From Furfurilactobacillus milii (GTDB lineage: Bacteria > Bacillota > Bacilli > Lactobacillales > Lactobacillaceae), in contig NZ_WEZT01000005.1 of assembly GCF_009863985.1 (NCBI RefSeq), positions 275,917-339,916 on the forward strand: DNA of 64,000 nucleotides. Reading direction: 5' to 3'. Shown piece after piece: positions 26,235-35,911 of the stretch. The notes below the pieces were generated by a model. The model worked only from the letters and a program-made list of their open reading frames with translations. It ran no database searches and was not told where the DNA came from. A program made the position numbers and the translations under genes. Position 1 is the first letter of the stretch. Each line of letters starts with the position of its first letter.

Positions 26235-26384
26235 TTACTTAGTTTCACGGTGCAAAGTGACTTTGCGATCGTGAGGGCAGTACTTGTTTAATTCGATCCG
26301 GTCTGGATTGTTGCGCCGATTCTTTGATGACAAGTATGTTTGCCGACCACATTCGGTGCATTCTAAGGTAATGTGTACGCGCAT
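26235..26384 (-). CDS. rpmG: 50S ribosomal protein L33
   Basis: 49-residue large-subunit protein. [18 protein letters not shown], the [13 protein letters not shown] segment and HRETK at the end are diagnostic. The first zinc knuckle CTEC is intact but the second has only one cysteine (YCPHDRK), so zinc binding may be partial. It sits just downstream of the class B PBP gene, an arrangement common in lactobacilli, and has its own terminator. Confidence 0.95.
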   Translation of the reverse strand: MRVHITLECTECGRQTYLSSKNRRNNPDRIELNKYCPHDRKVTLHRETK

Positions 26385-26482
26385 CTTTAACCCTCCACTC
26401 TGCTTGAAATTGGCGAAGACGCCTCAACTCGAACAATTTTATCATTTTTATTCATTGTTGACCAGTATTTTCTGACAAATGA

Positions 26483-28558
26483 CTATTTAAATCCGTCAGA
26501 ACTTTGAATATCTTTCCAGTACAAATTATAAATGTCAGCTGCAATATCCTGGTTAACAAGATATGAAGCAGTTTCTTCCGGCAAGCCAGGAACCGCTACA
26601 GCGACTGCAACTTGTGGATTATCTGTTGGTGCATAACTAATGATACTGGAAGTAACAGTCTGCTTGCCGTTAACAAATGTTTCGGCAGTCCCCGTTTTAG
26701 CAACAATCCCAGGCTTCAATTTAGTTAGCACTTCAGCACCAGTTTTATGCGCAGAGGAACCGTTGACCACTTGCCACATCCCCTGTTTAATAATCTTCTT
26801 GGCATCAGCACTTGCTGAAACGTAGTTCAATGCTTTTGGATGGGCCTGATATTCAACATTTCCTAATCCACCATTTTTGTCAGTTCCACGAATTTGTGAG
26901 ACTAAGTATGGCTGCATCCGGTAACCACCATTAGCCAGCGTTGACACGTACTGAGCTAATTGTAACGTTGTGTACGCATCATAGTTACCAAACGCCTCAA
27001 CTAAGGCTGACCCAATGTTAGCACGGCCAGACAGCCCCTTTAAACCTGCCGACTCACCAGGTAAGTCAATACCCGTCTTAACACCTAGTCCATACTGACT
27101 GAAATTATTTCTAAGTGTCTGGAACATTGTGCTTGGTAATCCGTTAATGGATTCACCTTGCGAGTATTTGAAACCAACCATCTTCATCGCGACCTGAACG
27201 GCATATGAGTTAGAAGATTCTTCTAGCGCCAGTGCCGCATCCATCGGGAAAGCCCCGTTTTGGTTCCAGTCAGTCGTAATTTTCGACGTCCCCGTCAGAA
27301 CAATCGGTTGATCAACCAGTGTGTTGTTCGAAGGTGTAATGGCGCCACTCTCGAAACCACCGGTCAACATAGCGGGCTTAACAACAGACCCCATAACGAT
27401 TGGTTGGTTAATTGCACCTAATGCATCAGTGGTCACTTTGCCAGTGTTTGGATCACGGGAATCACCGCCCATTGCTAGCACAGCCCCCGTTTGGGGATTC
27501 ATGACCACTGCATAAGCACCCTGACAAGTGCCACTTGGCAAGCGTTTATCAATGACTTTTTGAACATCATCCTGAAATTTAGAATTAATCGTTAAGACCA
27601 AATTAGAACCCTTGGCACCAGCGTATTCTTTGGTTTCCTTGGTGATTTTGCTATTATTGCTAACTTCCACAGACGTTCTGGATTTAGTTCCGCGAAGAAT
27701 TGGCTCATAGGCCTTCTCTAAGTAACTCGACCCAACGGAATCGTTACGTGAGTATCCCTGTGAGAGCAACTCATTAACCTCATCAGCCGGCAACCCTTGT
27801 TTTTCAGTCGTAACAGTCCCTACGAAACTCTTAACGGAATTTCCTGCAGGGTACGACCGCGACCAACTGGTTGCCGTTTTTACGCCGGGCATATCAGACA
27901 TGTGTTCACCAATTTGTGACACTTCTGTGGGCGTTACGTCCGTCTCTTTAATGTAAGTCGTGGACAAGGCATAGGCACCATTCATCTTGGTGAAAATCGT
28001 GGCAGCGTTTTTCTGACTGTCAGATAGTTCAGGCTTATGTTTGGCCACGTAATCCTGTTGAGCGGCCTGCAGAGCAGTTGTGCTCATGGAACTAGCCTTA
28101 GGAATTTTAGCAGTGACTGCTGCACTGTGTTTGCTATCCGCCAAATAATAAATCGCTGCCTGACGATCTGTTAGTGTATTCGTCGGCACCGTCAGATAAT
28201 CGCCAAGCTTGTTCGCCACTTTGTACATATCTTCAGCGGTAACATTGATTCCCTTGGTATAACTAATGGCTTGATGGGCTTCATTGCCAACTAACACTTT
28301 ACCCGTTGAATCGTAGATCATCCCACGTTGCACATTGTTGGTTTCAATCGTATTATCCGTACGGTTAATTTCTGCCTTAAACATTGAACCTTTTTTCAAC
28401 TGTAAATAAGCCATTTGAAAGGCCAAGGCTGCTAACAAAAGAAACACAATGACCAGCAGTAAATTTAACCGAAACGGAATCCGCGTCGTTTGATCATCGT
28501 GATTGGTTTGCGTTTTTCTGCGCTGAATAAACTTATTAAACACTGAATCCTCAACCAT
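26483..28558 (-). CDS. class B penicillin-binding protein (PBP2-type transpeptidase)
   Basis: Cell-wall transpeptidase cross-linking peptidoglycan; one membrane segment (about 29-50) anchors it with the bulk outside. The N-terminal dimerisation domain is followed by the transpeptidase domain with the three serine-enzyme motifs: SVVK (Ser near 391), SSN in EESSNSYAV (near 447) and KTGT (near 621). No transglycosylase domain. 691 residues suits PbpA/PBP2b-type monofunctional enzymes. The exact start is uncertain: ATG 28558 overlaps its own AAGG signal, and GTG 28543 has GAGG 5 nt before it. It precedes rpmG. Confidence 0.93.
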   Translation of the reverse strand: MVEDSVFNKFIQRRKTQTNHDDQTTRIPFRLNLLLVIVFLLLAALAFQMAYLQLKKGSMFKAEINRTDNTIETNNVQRGMIYDSTGKVLVGNEAHQAISYTKGINVTAEDMYKVANKLGDYLTVPTNTLTDRQAAIYYLADSKHSAAVTAKIPKASSMSTTALQAAQQDYVAKHKPELSDSQKNAATIFTKMNGAYALSTTYIKETDVTPTEVSQIGEHMSDMPGVKTATSWSRSYPAGNSVKSFVGTVTTEKQGLPADEVNELLSQGYSRNDSVGSSYLEKAYEPILRGTKSRTSVEVSNNSKITKETKEYAGAKGSNLVLTINSKFQDDVQKVIDKRLPSGTCQGAYAVVMNPQTGAVLAMGGDSRDPNTGKVTTDALGAINQPIVMGSVVKPAMLTGGFESGAITPSNNTLVDQPIVLTGTSKITTDWNQNGAFPMDAALALEESSNSYAVQVAMKMVGFKYSQGESINGLPSTMFQTLRNNFSQYGLGVKTGIDLPGESAGLKGLSGRANIGSALVEAFGNYDAYTTLQLAQYVSTLANGGYRMQPYLVSQIRGTDKNGGLGNVEYQAHPKALNYVSASADAKKIIKQGMWQVVNGSSAHKTGAEVLTKLKPGIVAKTGTAETFVNGKQTVTSSIISYAPTDNPQVAVAVAVPGLPEETASYLVNQDIAADIYNLYWKDIQSSDGFK

Positions 28559-28728
28559 CCTTATCTAATTCATAATTGCACATCTTTTAACACGATATAC
28601 GTAAAATTTCGGCAAAGCACTTTGCCAGTCGAAAAGTATCGTCTATCATTGTATAGGAAGTTATCAAAAAGCTAAAGTGGCCAAGCCAAACTTTACTTTT
28701 TTTTGAGAGAAAGGAATCCGCTAAAACA

Positions 28729-31368
28729 ATGATCAAACACGTCATCAACAAAACATGGCCATTATTACTGAGCTTTCTTGTGCCCAGTCTTTTCATGTTA
28801 ATTTATTTTGCCAGCCGCGGCATGGCACCGTTTGGCCGTAGTTCTTTATTAACTGTTGACATGGGGCAACAATACATCGATTTTTTTGCGTTCTTTAGAA
28901 ATACGTTGCTACATCACCCATGTAGTTTCTTTTATAGTTTTAGCAAAGCACTTGGTGGAGAAACAACCAGCTTATGGGCCTACTATTTAATGAGTCCGTT
29001 TAACTTATTGCTGCTCCCCTTTAGCAAAGGTGGCCTTTCAACCGGCGTGCTCATAATGACCGTTGCCAAATACGGTTGTGCAGGTCTCAGTCTGGGCTGG
29101 GTATTAAACCGGTTGCAGATTCAAACTGGTTGGCGGTTACCTATGTTTGGTACCATCTATGCTTTGTCTGGTTGGACCATTGCCAATCAGCTTAACCTTA
29201 TGTGGTTAGATGCACTGATTGTTTTGCCATTAGTTGTTTATGGTCTTGAGTGTCTCATTAAGCAACAGCGTTGGTTGCCATACGTAAGTTGGCTAGCAGT
29301 TGCCTTCATCGTGAACTATTACATGGCTTACATGATTAGTTTGTTCACCATTTTGTACTTCATCTTTAGTGTTGTTTGGCATTGGCAATCATGGCATCGA
29401 CTGCTCATTAATGGCTTACAGTACGTCGGCGCCTCCGTATTAGCCGGTGGCATCGCAGCATTTATCCTACTTCCCACATATTTCGCGTTACAGCTAAGTA
29501 AGGCAAGTTACACCCTCACTAAATTTAAATGGACGTGGGATTATGCGCCATTAAAAATGTTGGGTAAACTTTATCCAGGCGGTTTTAATTTCGCTCAAAT
29601 GCCTAAGGGACAGCCTAATTTATTTGTCGGTGCTGCCGTTCTTATCCTAGTCGTTGCTTTTTTCATAGAAGGCAAATTTCACTGGTCGGTTAAGCTAGTA
29701 GCCAGTCTCATCACCATTTTCTTTGTCCTCTCTGTTTCATTCACACCGTTAAATTTATTATGGCATGCGGGGCAATTCCCAATTTGGTATCCTTACCGTT
29801 TTTCATTTATCGTTAGTTTCTGGCTTATTTGGTTAGCTGCCATAACATGGCGTCCGGAAAAACACCTCAACTGGTGGTCAATTGGCGTGACAACCTTGCT
29901 TTTAGTCGCAACCGATACCTACGTCTTTACAAACAGTCATCAGTTAAACTTCATTACTACAGGCCAAATCATCACCGGCACTGTCATGATGCTGATTGCA
30001 CTCATTTGTTTGTCGCCATTGGCACACCGGTTCCGCTGGTTACTCTATCTAATTCCTCTGCTAACGCTCGTTGACATGGGTGCTAACGCGGTTTTATCAC
30101 TCAATAAAATTAGTTATGTACCGCAGAACCAGTTTGCAATCTATACCAACATTCTCGATCAGACCAGCCAAGCAACAAAGAAATTGAATTCTGGTTTGTA
30201 CCGTGTTGGCACCACCTTTCAACGGACGAAAGATGATCCCATGCAAGGCGATTACTTCAGCGGTTCACATTTTGGATCAACGCTAGAGCGTAAAACAACG
30301 GGATTCTACGATCTGACAGGTAATCCTGATGGCGATGGTTTCGTCACATACGCTAATGGAACCGAATTTATGGACGCATTACTGAATATGAAATATTTCT
30401 GGAGCGTCAATGACATTCCTCTTGTTGGTCATCATTCAGAATACAAATACTTACCAACGTTAACTCGCAAGCCAGATCTTCACGACTACTCAGCTGCCAA
30501 GCAATTGCCACAGACAACCATTTATCAAAATCCTAATAGCTTAGGAATGGGCTTCATGGCGGCCAAACAAACGCTTGACGTCAAGCAAATTATTCATGAT
30601 CCCATGACTAATCAAAATCAATTATGGAACGCTTTATTAGGCCAATCCTCCCAAACGAAGTTATTCACGGCCGCTAATTTCAATGGTGTAACGTTTACCA
30701 ACACAAACCATCTGACCAATATCACCGGGTCTACCTTGACCAAAATCAAACCGCGGAAACCTGCGCAAATGACCTTGACCTTCACGCCACAAACTGACGA
30801 CGCTTACTATTTATCGCTTGGTGCCAATTTGCAAAAGGACAATGTTAAAATGCTGTTGAATGGTCAACCGCTGGCACAGTATCAAACATTCCGAAATACA
30901 GTTTTAGTCAATATCGCAAATCAACAAAAAGATGAACCACAAAAAATCACGTTTGCCCTCAAAAAAAATGCCCTCTGGCTTCAAAATGTCACTTTGTACC
31001 AATTGCCTCAGCAAGCATTTCAAACGGGCATTAAGCAATTGCAACAACACCCCCTGAAGGTTACGGACTGGGGGCAAACGCACATTAGCGGACATGTCAT
31101 TGCGACTCATAAACAACCGGTTCTAATGACAAGCATTCCTGCTCAAGACGGCTGGCAAGCGTTCGTTGATGGTCATCGTGTCAGCACCTATACAATCGCC
31201 GATGAGTTTATTGCATTGCGACTCGCACCTGGTCCTCATCACATTACCCTTCGCTATCGAACACCTTACCTCGGTGCCGGCATTTTCATCTCGTTAGTTA
31301 GTCTCGCTGTCTTAGGTGCTAGTGAATGGCTAAAGCGTCGCCACAATAACGATGAGTTCGTCAAATGA
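28729..31368 (+). CDS. YfhO-family membrane protein (surface glycosylation)
   Basis: 879-residue polytopic protein of the YfhO family. About twelve membrane segments fill residues 10-450, then an extracytoplasmic domain of about 390 residues and one last segment near 848-868. The N-terminal VDMGQQYIDFFAFF carries the conserved Asp of the family. In B. subtilis and staphylococci YfhO transfers sugar from a lipid carrier, loaded by a GtrB/CsbB-type enzyme, to lipoteichoic acid. No glycosyltransferase gene is adjacent here; a second, paired copy is at 57327-59915. It is divergent from the PBP gene, with AGAAAGGAA before ATG 28729. Confidence 0.87.
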   Translation: MIKHVINKTWPLLLSFLVPSLFMLIYFASRGMAPFGRSSLLTVDMGQQYIDFFAFFRNTLLHHPCSFFYSFSKALGGETTSLWAYYLMSPFNLLLLPFSKGGLSTGVLIMTVAKYGCAGLSLGWVLNRLQIQTGWRLPMFGTIYALSGWTIANQLNLMWLDALIVLPLVVYGLECLIKQQRWLPYVSWLAVAFIVNYYMAYMISLFTILYFIFSVVWHWQSWHRLLINGLQYVGASVLAGGIAAFILLPTYFALQLSKASYTLTKFKWTWDYAPLKMLGKLYPGGFNFAQMPKGQPNLFVGAAVLILVVAFFIEGKFHWSVKLVASLITIFFVLSVSFTPLNLLWHAGQFPIWYPYRFSFIVSFWLIWLAAITWRPEKHLNWWSIGVTTLLLVATDTYVFTNSHQLNFITTGQIITGTVMMLIALICLSPLAHRFRWLLYLIPLLTLVDMGANAVLSLNKISYVPQNQFAIYTNILDQTSQATKKLNSGLYRVGTTFQRTKDDPMQGDYFSGSHFGSTLERKTTGFYDLTGNPDGDGFVTYANGTEFMDALLNMKYFWSVNDIPLVGHHSEYKYLPTLTRKPDLHDYSAAKQLPQTTIYQNPNSLGMGFMAAKQTLDVKQIIHDPMTNQNQLWNALLGQSSQTKLFTAANFNGVTFTNTNHLTNITGSTLTKIKPRKPAQMTLTFTPQTDDAYYLSLGANLQKDNVKMLLNGQPLAQYQTFRNTVLVNIANQQKDEPQKITFALKKNALWLQNVTLYQLPQQAFQTGIKQLQQHPLKVTDWGQTHISGHVIATHKQPVLMTSIPAQDGWQAFVDGHRVSTYTIADEFIALRLAPGPHHITLRYRTPYLGAGIFISLVSLAVLGASEWLKRRHNNDEFVK

Positions 31369-31417
31369 GTATCTCAGGTCAGCTACTAACTGCTTCGTTA
31401 TTTTAGCCATCAACAAC

Positions 31418-31464
31418 TAAAAGCGTTCTCCCTTTTTCCGTTTGGAAAAGGCAGAACGCTTTTT
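31418..31464. terminator. bidirectional terminator
   Basis: AAAAGCGTTCT and CCTTTTTCC pair with GGAAAAGG and AGAACGCTTTTT around a GTTT loop. It lies between the first yfhO and the converging HesB-like gene. Confidence 0.85.
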
Positions 31465-31519
31465 AATCCCCATCATTTTAAGCTAAGCAACTGCATCATT
31501 ACTCTTAATTTCAAGTAAC

Positions 31520-31837
31520 TTACTGTAACCGTGAATCATGTTTTTGCGCAACATATTCATATTTAGGTTCATCATTTTTCTCGTCAAAATCAATGACAAA
31601 ATCGTAACCAGCGAAAAACCACGCATCACCATAATTCACAAAATACTTAATCCCATCTTTTTCAGTCTCGCCAACTGGTCGATCGGGATCTTTATCCGGC
31701 ACCATTGCCATTGAAAAACCATCATGAATCGGTGTTTTACCATAAACCTTACCGTAAAACTTCATCCCATCACCTGGTTTTAGACCAACTTCGTCTTGAA
31801 ACCATTTGCTGGCAGCATCTGTAACTGTAATTTGCAT
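31520..31837 (-). CDS. HesB/YneR-family protein lacking cysteines
   Basis: 105-residue protein of the Fe-S cluster A-type carrier fold (MQITVTDAASKWFQDEVGLKPGDGM, then GFSMAMVPDKDPDRP). Authentic A-type carriers use three cysteines; this protein has none, as in the YneR-like branch of Firmicutes, so binding a cluster is unlikely and its role is unknown. It stands alone between two terminator-bounded neighbours, and starts at ATG 31837 after TGGAGG. Confidence 0.85.
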   Translation of the reverse strand: MQITVTDAASKWFQDEVGLKPGDGMKFYGKVYGKTPIHDGFSMAMVPDKDPDRPVGETEKDGIKYFVNYGDAWFFAGYDFVIDFDEKNDEPKYEYVAQKHDSRLQ

Positions 31838-31951
31838 ACGTGGGCCTCCACTCTAATGAATTCGCTTTCATGCGTATACTTTAGCACAAATGAAGTGGAA
31901 AACCAATGAATACATTCCTGTGAAACGTTGATGTGACAGCTTTCACAAGTA

Positions 31952-32953
31952 CTAACGGTTAACAAACTTTTGGTAAGCCTGTTCGTCATAAACTTTGTCA
32001 ATTTCGCCAATATATTCAGTGGCTTCGCGCACATAACCGTGCTTAAACAGCCACAAACCGTCACTCTTGTCCAGTGCAAAGACGCCGCCTAGATCATAAC
32101 GGTCCTTATGTGCATCAACGGCTTCGTTGATCATCGCCCACTGAATTCGGTACGGTGCAAGTAACTTCGGTTCTTCATTAATACTGCCACCGTACATATA
32201 CCAGAGCTTATCACCATACTTGAAGGCTAATGAACCGGCTAGATCTTGTGTTTCAGAATGGGCGACGAAGATGCGTAAAATATCCGTGCCTTCGAAGGCC
32301 GTTACCATTCGATCAAAATAATCTCGCGGACGGTAGGTGATTCCTTGTCGGTGACTCATTGCCTCATAAAGTGCGTAGAACCGGTTCATTTCTGCCATGC
32401 TGCTACCAGAATCTACCGTTAATTCAGGCTTAATTGAGTGCCGCACATCGTGACGCGTATTCGGCCGAAATGTCATTAACACATCATCAATACTTTTATC
32501 TTTTAAATCCATCACCATGTTAAACCGCGGCTGAATTGTATCATGCATGCCGACATTACGATTTCTTACCTGGTAACCGTGTTGTTTAAACGTATCGTTT
32601 AGTGCATCGTCGTAAACAACTTCAGGGTCCATCCGTAAAACATACACATTGTTCTCTCGTAAGGCAGGCTCTGCTTCTGCTACCAATGCATCGATAGTCG
32701 CAACATCCGTTGGATCACAAACCGGTCCTTTTGAACAATAGGCGAGCTTTTCACCGTCTTCATTTGCAATCATTAAGATGGACATCGCCGCTGTAATCTT
32801 GCCATCCTTCTCAAGGGTGACATGTAACGGTTCCCAGTTGTTCTTAATTTCTCCCCAACCTGGATCCTGTGTAATTGAAGTAAAGGGTGCGCGTCGCACA
32901 AATTCTGTGTAGCGCGTCATTGCATCATGATCTTGTTCATTGATAATCGGCAT
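31952..32953 (-). CDS. FemX/FemAB-family peptidoglycan bridge aminoacyltransferase
   Basis: Predicted tRNA-dependent ligase adding an amino acid to the side chain of lipid-linked peptidoglycan precursor. The 333 residues fold as two GNAT domains: the first carries TSITQDPGWGEIKNNWEP, the second SLAFKYGDKLWYMYGGS and LLAPYRIQWAMINEAV, the region shared by Weissella FemX. The antiparallel coiled-coil insertion of staphylococcal FemA is absent, as in FemX. An AAAGGAAC site precedes ATG 32953. The residue added (Ala, Ser or Asp) cannot be read. It is transcribed alone. Confidence 0.88.
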   Translation of the reverse strand: MPIINEQDHDAMTRYTEFVRRAPFTSITQDPGWGEIKNNWEPLHVTLEKDGKITAAMSILMIANEDGEKLAYCSKGPVCDPTDVATIDALVAEAEPALRENNVYVLRMDPEVVYDDALNDTFKQHGYQVRNRNVGMHDTIQPRFNMVMDLKDKSIDDVLMTFRPNTRHDVRHSIKPELTVDSGSSMAEMNRFYALYEAMSHRQGITYRPRDYFDRMVTAFEGTDILRIFVAHSETQDLAGSLAFKYGDKLWYMYGGSINEEPKLLAPYRIQWAMINEAVDAHKDRYDLGGVFALDKSDGLWLFKHGYVREATEYIGEIDKVYDEQAYQKFVNR

Positions 32954-33055
32954 GTTGTCGTTCCTTTCAAAATTAACTAATTGGTATAAACCTGTTCATT
33001 ATTTTACCGTACTTAAGGTATGACGACAAACAGCGGACGCTACCTTAAGGTAATC

Positions 33056-33131
33056 AAAAGAAGCTGCGAAATCACCAGACAATATCACCTGCAAAGACTA
33101 AACGGCGATACAATCTGATTTTTCACAGCCT
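33056..33131 (-). terminator. long imperfect hairpin after greA
   Basis: On the minus strand GGCTGTGAAAAATCA pairs imperfectly with TGATTTCGCAGCTT over an inner partly paired loop, ending TTCTTTT. The adjacent TACTTAAGGTA/TACCTTAAGGTA repeat (33009-33052) can form a second hairpin. Confidence 0.5.
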
Positions 33132-33180
33132 CTGAGATAGGCTTTATTCACTATTAATGACGCTAAAAACTACTAAAAGC

Positions 33181-33666
33181 TTATTCAGCGTTCTTAACGG
33201 ATAAAATTGAAACTTTCATTGACCCAGCAGGAATTTTAATTTCTACCTCATCCCCAACTTTGTGACCAATCAAACTGCGAGCGATTGGCGAATCGTTTGA
33301 AATCTTGCCACTCATCGGGTCAGCTTCGGCAGCACCGACAATGGTGTAACTTTCTGGTTCTTCATCAGGCAGTTCCTTAAAACTGACCAATTTACCAATT
33401 GAAACTTCATCAGCAGCCACTGCATTACTGTCAATAATTTCAGCATTGTGTAACATTGTTTCGACCAATGAAATTCGGCTTTCAATGTTAGATTGTTCAT
33501 CCTTGGCAGATTCATATTCAGAGTTTTCTGACAAATCACCAAAACCACGCGCAATCTTAATGCGTTCAATAATCTGCGGACGGGTCACTGTTTTTAAATT
33601 TTCTAATTCTTTTTCTAGTTTAGCTTTACCCTCTTCAGTCATTGGGTATGTTTTTTCTTCAGCCAT
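33181..33666 (-). CDS. greA: transcription elongation factor GreA
   Basis: Rescues backtracked RNA polymerase by stimulating transcript cleavage. The N-terminal coiled coil (about 8-75) holds the tip acidic residues in [16 protein letters not shown], and the C-terminal domain contains SIGKLVSF and [17 protein letters not shown]. 161 residues is usual. AGGAG lies upstream of ATG 33666. The order mltG-udk-greA is conserved in lactobacilli, but here a terminator precedes greA and it has its own promoter. Confidence 0.97.
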   Translation of the reverse strand: MAEEKTYPMTEEGKAKLEKELENLKTVTRPQIIERIKIARGFGDLSENSEYESAKDEQSNIESRISLVETMLHNAEIIDSNAVAADEVSIGKLVSFKELPDEEPESYTIVGAAEADPMSGKISNDSPIARSLIGHKVGDEVEIKIPAGSMKVSILSVKNAE

Positions 33667-33704
33667 AGTTAGAGGCTCCTTTGTAACTAATTTCGACAGT
33701 CACA

Positions 33705-33733
33705 AGGTTACCATGTGATCTACACCTTGTAAA
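33705..33733 (-). promoter_or_regulatory. candidate greA promoter
   Basis: Minus strand: TTTACA (33733-33728), 17 nt, TAACCT (33710-33705), 39 nt before greA. Confidence 0.45.
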
Positions 33734-33797
33734 CGGCTTCCTGTAAAAAAACGCACATTCTCCGATTGAATTACGTAAATCACAACCTCAAAAGACA

Positions 33798-33838
33798 AAA
33801 AACAGCAAATCCAGATAAAGTTCCTGTCCTTGCCGTTT
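33798..33838 (-). terminator. terminator after udk
   Basis: Minus strand: AAACGGCAA pairs with TTGCTGTTT, with an inner CAG/CTG pairing, followed by six T. Confidence 0.6.
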
Positions 33839-33850
33839 AAGGTGAACTAT

Positions 33851-34549
33851 TTATGCTTCTTTATGATTGGCCTGCTTAAACAGGTTATCCTTACCATCTC
33901 GCGCCAAAATGTCACGAATCTTCGTTGACAGAAGATCAATGGCGACTGTGTTTTCGCCGCCTTCAGGAACGATGATATCAGCATAACGCTTAGTTGGTTC
34001 CACAAATTCGTGATACATCGGTTTAACCGTCGCTAAATACTGTTTAATAACAGTATCCAATGTTCGCCCTCGCTCATTTATATCACGTTGAATCCGTCGA
34101 ATGATCCGAATGTCATCGTCCGTATCCACGTATACCTTAATATCCATTAAGTCACGCAGACGAGGATCGTCAAGAATCAAAATACCTTCTAAAATAATTA
34201 CATCGCGTGGTTCCTGCCGAATCGTTTCGGCACTGCGCGTTGATTCTTTATAATCATAAACTGGCTTATCAATGGCTTGATAGTGAATCAACTGATCAAG
34301 CTGTTCAATTAAAAGATCATTGTCATACGCTAACGGATGATCATAATTAACCGCTTTTCTTTCAGCCATCGTCATTTCAGCTTGATCATTGTAGTAAGAA
34401 TCTTGTTGCATAATCAGAATTGAATGGCCGGCAAGCTGGTTATAGATTGCCCGACTAACTGTCGTTTTACCACTACCAGACCCGCCGGTAACGCCAATTA
34501 CAATTGGCCGTTTTGTCTGCTCTGTCATCACTGATGCCCTCTTACTCAT
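33851..34549 (-). CDS. udk: uridine kinase
   Basis: Phosphorylates uridine and cytidine in pyrimidine salvage. P-loop [15 protein letters not shown] at residues 19-33, then QQDSYYND (near 53) and the [19 protein letters not shown] segment. The first eight residues differ from homologues; ATG 34528 (MTEQTKRP) is an alternative start. Its ATG shares one base with the mltG stop (TAATG), so translation is coupled to mltG. Confidence 0.96.
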   Translation of the reverse strand: MSKRASVMTEQTKRPIVIGVTGGSGSGKTTVSRAIYNQLAGHSILIMQQDSYYNDQAEMTMAERKAVNYDHPLAYDNDLLIEQLDQLIHYQAIDKPVYDYKESTRSAETIRQEPRDVIILEGILILDDPRLRDLMDIKVYVDTDDDIRIIRRIQRDINERGRTLDTVIKQYLATVKPMYHEFVEPTKRYADIIVPEGGENTVAIDLLSTKIRDILARDGKDNLFKQANHKEA

Positions 34550-35667
34550 TATTTTTGTTTATTATTATCGTTTTGATACTTTTGCGTGTAAGCATTTTGT
34601 TCATCCAACGTCTTGGAGAAATGAATCTTACCTGTCTTCATATTAGCTACAAAGTACAAGTAATCTTGATCTTCATCAGTTGGCTGAGCAATAGCTTTAA
34701 TAGCATATATCCCAGGGTTATTAAATGGCCCTGGTCCGTAACCGGTATTGGCATACAAATTATAAGGCGAATCAACCTTTAAATCTGCCAGTGATAAGTT
34801 AGGTTTATGCGTCTGCAAAGCGTATTGAACGGATACATCTGATTGTAACGGCATCTTAGCCTTAATCCGGTTGAAAAATACGCCAGCTACTTTCTGCATA
34901 TCACTTGGCGTATTAGCTTCCTTTTGAGCCAATGAAGCCAGCGTCATGGCTTGTTGTACGGTCAAGTTTTCCTGCTGGAATTCAGACAAGTATGGTTGAA
35001 TACGTTGATTAGTAGCGGCAACCATTTGTTCAACTAATCCCTTTAAATTCTTTGGTTTCTTAGTATCATATACGGCTGGGAACAAATAGCCTTCCAAATG
35101 GTAACGAACATCTGAAGCCGACATCGTCGACGACAACAGATCTGGATAAAGCTTTTGAAGACCATTCAAGAAATCTTGGTCCTTCATCAAGTTTAGGAAA
35201 TCCTGCTTTGTATATTTGGAATGCTTTGGCAAAGATGCTGCAATCTGATCAACAGATTCGCCTTCAGTAATAAGAAGTGAATTTTTCGACGTTGTAATAA
35301 GCGGCGTATCTGACCCGACACCGTTCAATTGCTTAGCCACTTGTTTGACATCCATGTTCTTTGTCACAACGAAATATCCGGCCTTAAAGTCTGCCAGATT
35401 ATGATCAGCAATATACTTGTTAAAAGTTGACGCACTTTTGATAGCACCAGCTTTTTGCAATTCAGAAGCAACTTGATCTGAAGTCGCTCCTTGCTGAACT
35501 TCGATTTGAACTTTCTTGTGACTCTTCGGATCAACGGCCTTCAAGTTATTGGTGTAAGTCATATTGCGGCCAACGACCACGCCAACAATAATGAGCACAA
35601 TCGCAATGAAGATACCAATTAACCAGTAACGGCCGGCATGTGACCGGCGACGCCTGCGACGTTGCAT
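34549..35667 (-). CDS. mltG: endolytic murein transglycosylase MltG
   Basis: Membrane-anchored enzyme cutting nascent glycan strands, linked to peripheral wall growth and elongasome activity. A basic N-terminus ([12 protein letters not shown]) precedes a membrane segment at about 14-34, then a LysM-like region and the YceG catalytic domain. The catalytic glutamate is in [20 protein letters not shown] (near 246), with [16 protein letters not shown] following. 372 residues. Together with the PBP and FemX-like genes nearby it reinforces the envelope theme. Confidence 0.95.
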   Translation of the reverse strand: MQRRRRRRSHAGRYWLIGIFIAIVLIIVGVVVGRNMTYTNNLKAVDPKSHKKVQIEVQQGATSDQVASELQKAGAIKSASTFNKYIADHNLADFKAGYFVVTKNMDVKQVAKQLNGVGSDTPLITTSKNSLLITEGESVDQIAASLPKHSKYTKQDFLNLMKDQDFLNGLQKLYPDLLSSTMSASDVRYHLEGYLFPAVYDTKKPKNLKGLVEQMVAATNQRIQPYLSEFQQENLTVQQAMTLASLAQKEANTPSDMQKVAGVFFNRIKAKMPLQSDVSVQYALQTHKPNLSLADLKVDSPYNLYANTGYGPGPFNNPGIYAIKAIAQPTDEDQDYLYFVANMKTGKIHFSKTLDEQNAYTQKYQNDNNKQK

Positions 35668-35815
35668 AATATTAAGTTCCCCCTCTTAAAAAATCATCTT
35701 TTACATTGTAGCGAAAAATAGACTGCAACACCACATTTCACATAGCAATGACATCTTTTTGACACATTTGCTAATCACAAATTGCTTTTTTGCGGTCATG
35801 CTTCCCTTACGACGA

Positions 35816-35863
35816 CAAAAAGTGCCATGGTGACTTCTCAAATTGAGAGTACCATGGCACTTA
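35816..35863 (-). terminator. pheT terminator
   Basis: AAGTGCCATGGT pairs perfectly with ACCATGGCACTT, with a further inner TCTCAA/TTGAGA pairing; on the minus strand the hairpin is followed by TTTTTG. Confidence 0.85.
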
Positions 35864-35911
35864 ATTTATGGAACAAGTAACGAATCCATTCGAAATTAAT
35901 CAGAATTTTTA

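Noticed and set aside
33009..33052. TACTTAAGGTA / TACCTTAAGGTA as an insertion-sequence end or attachment site
   Set aside because: Short, palindromic within itself and next to a hairpin after greA; a simple stem-loop explains it better.
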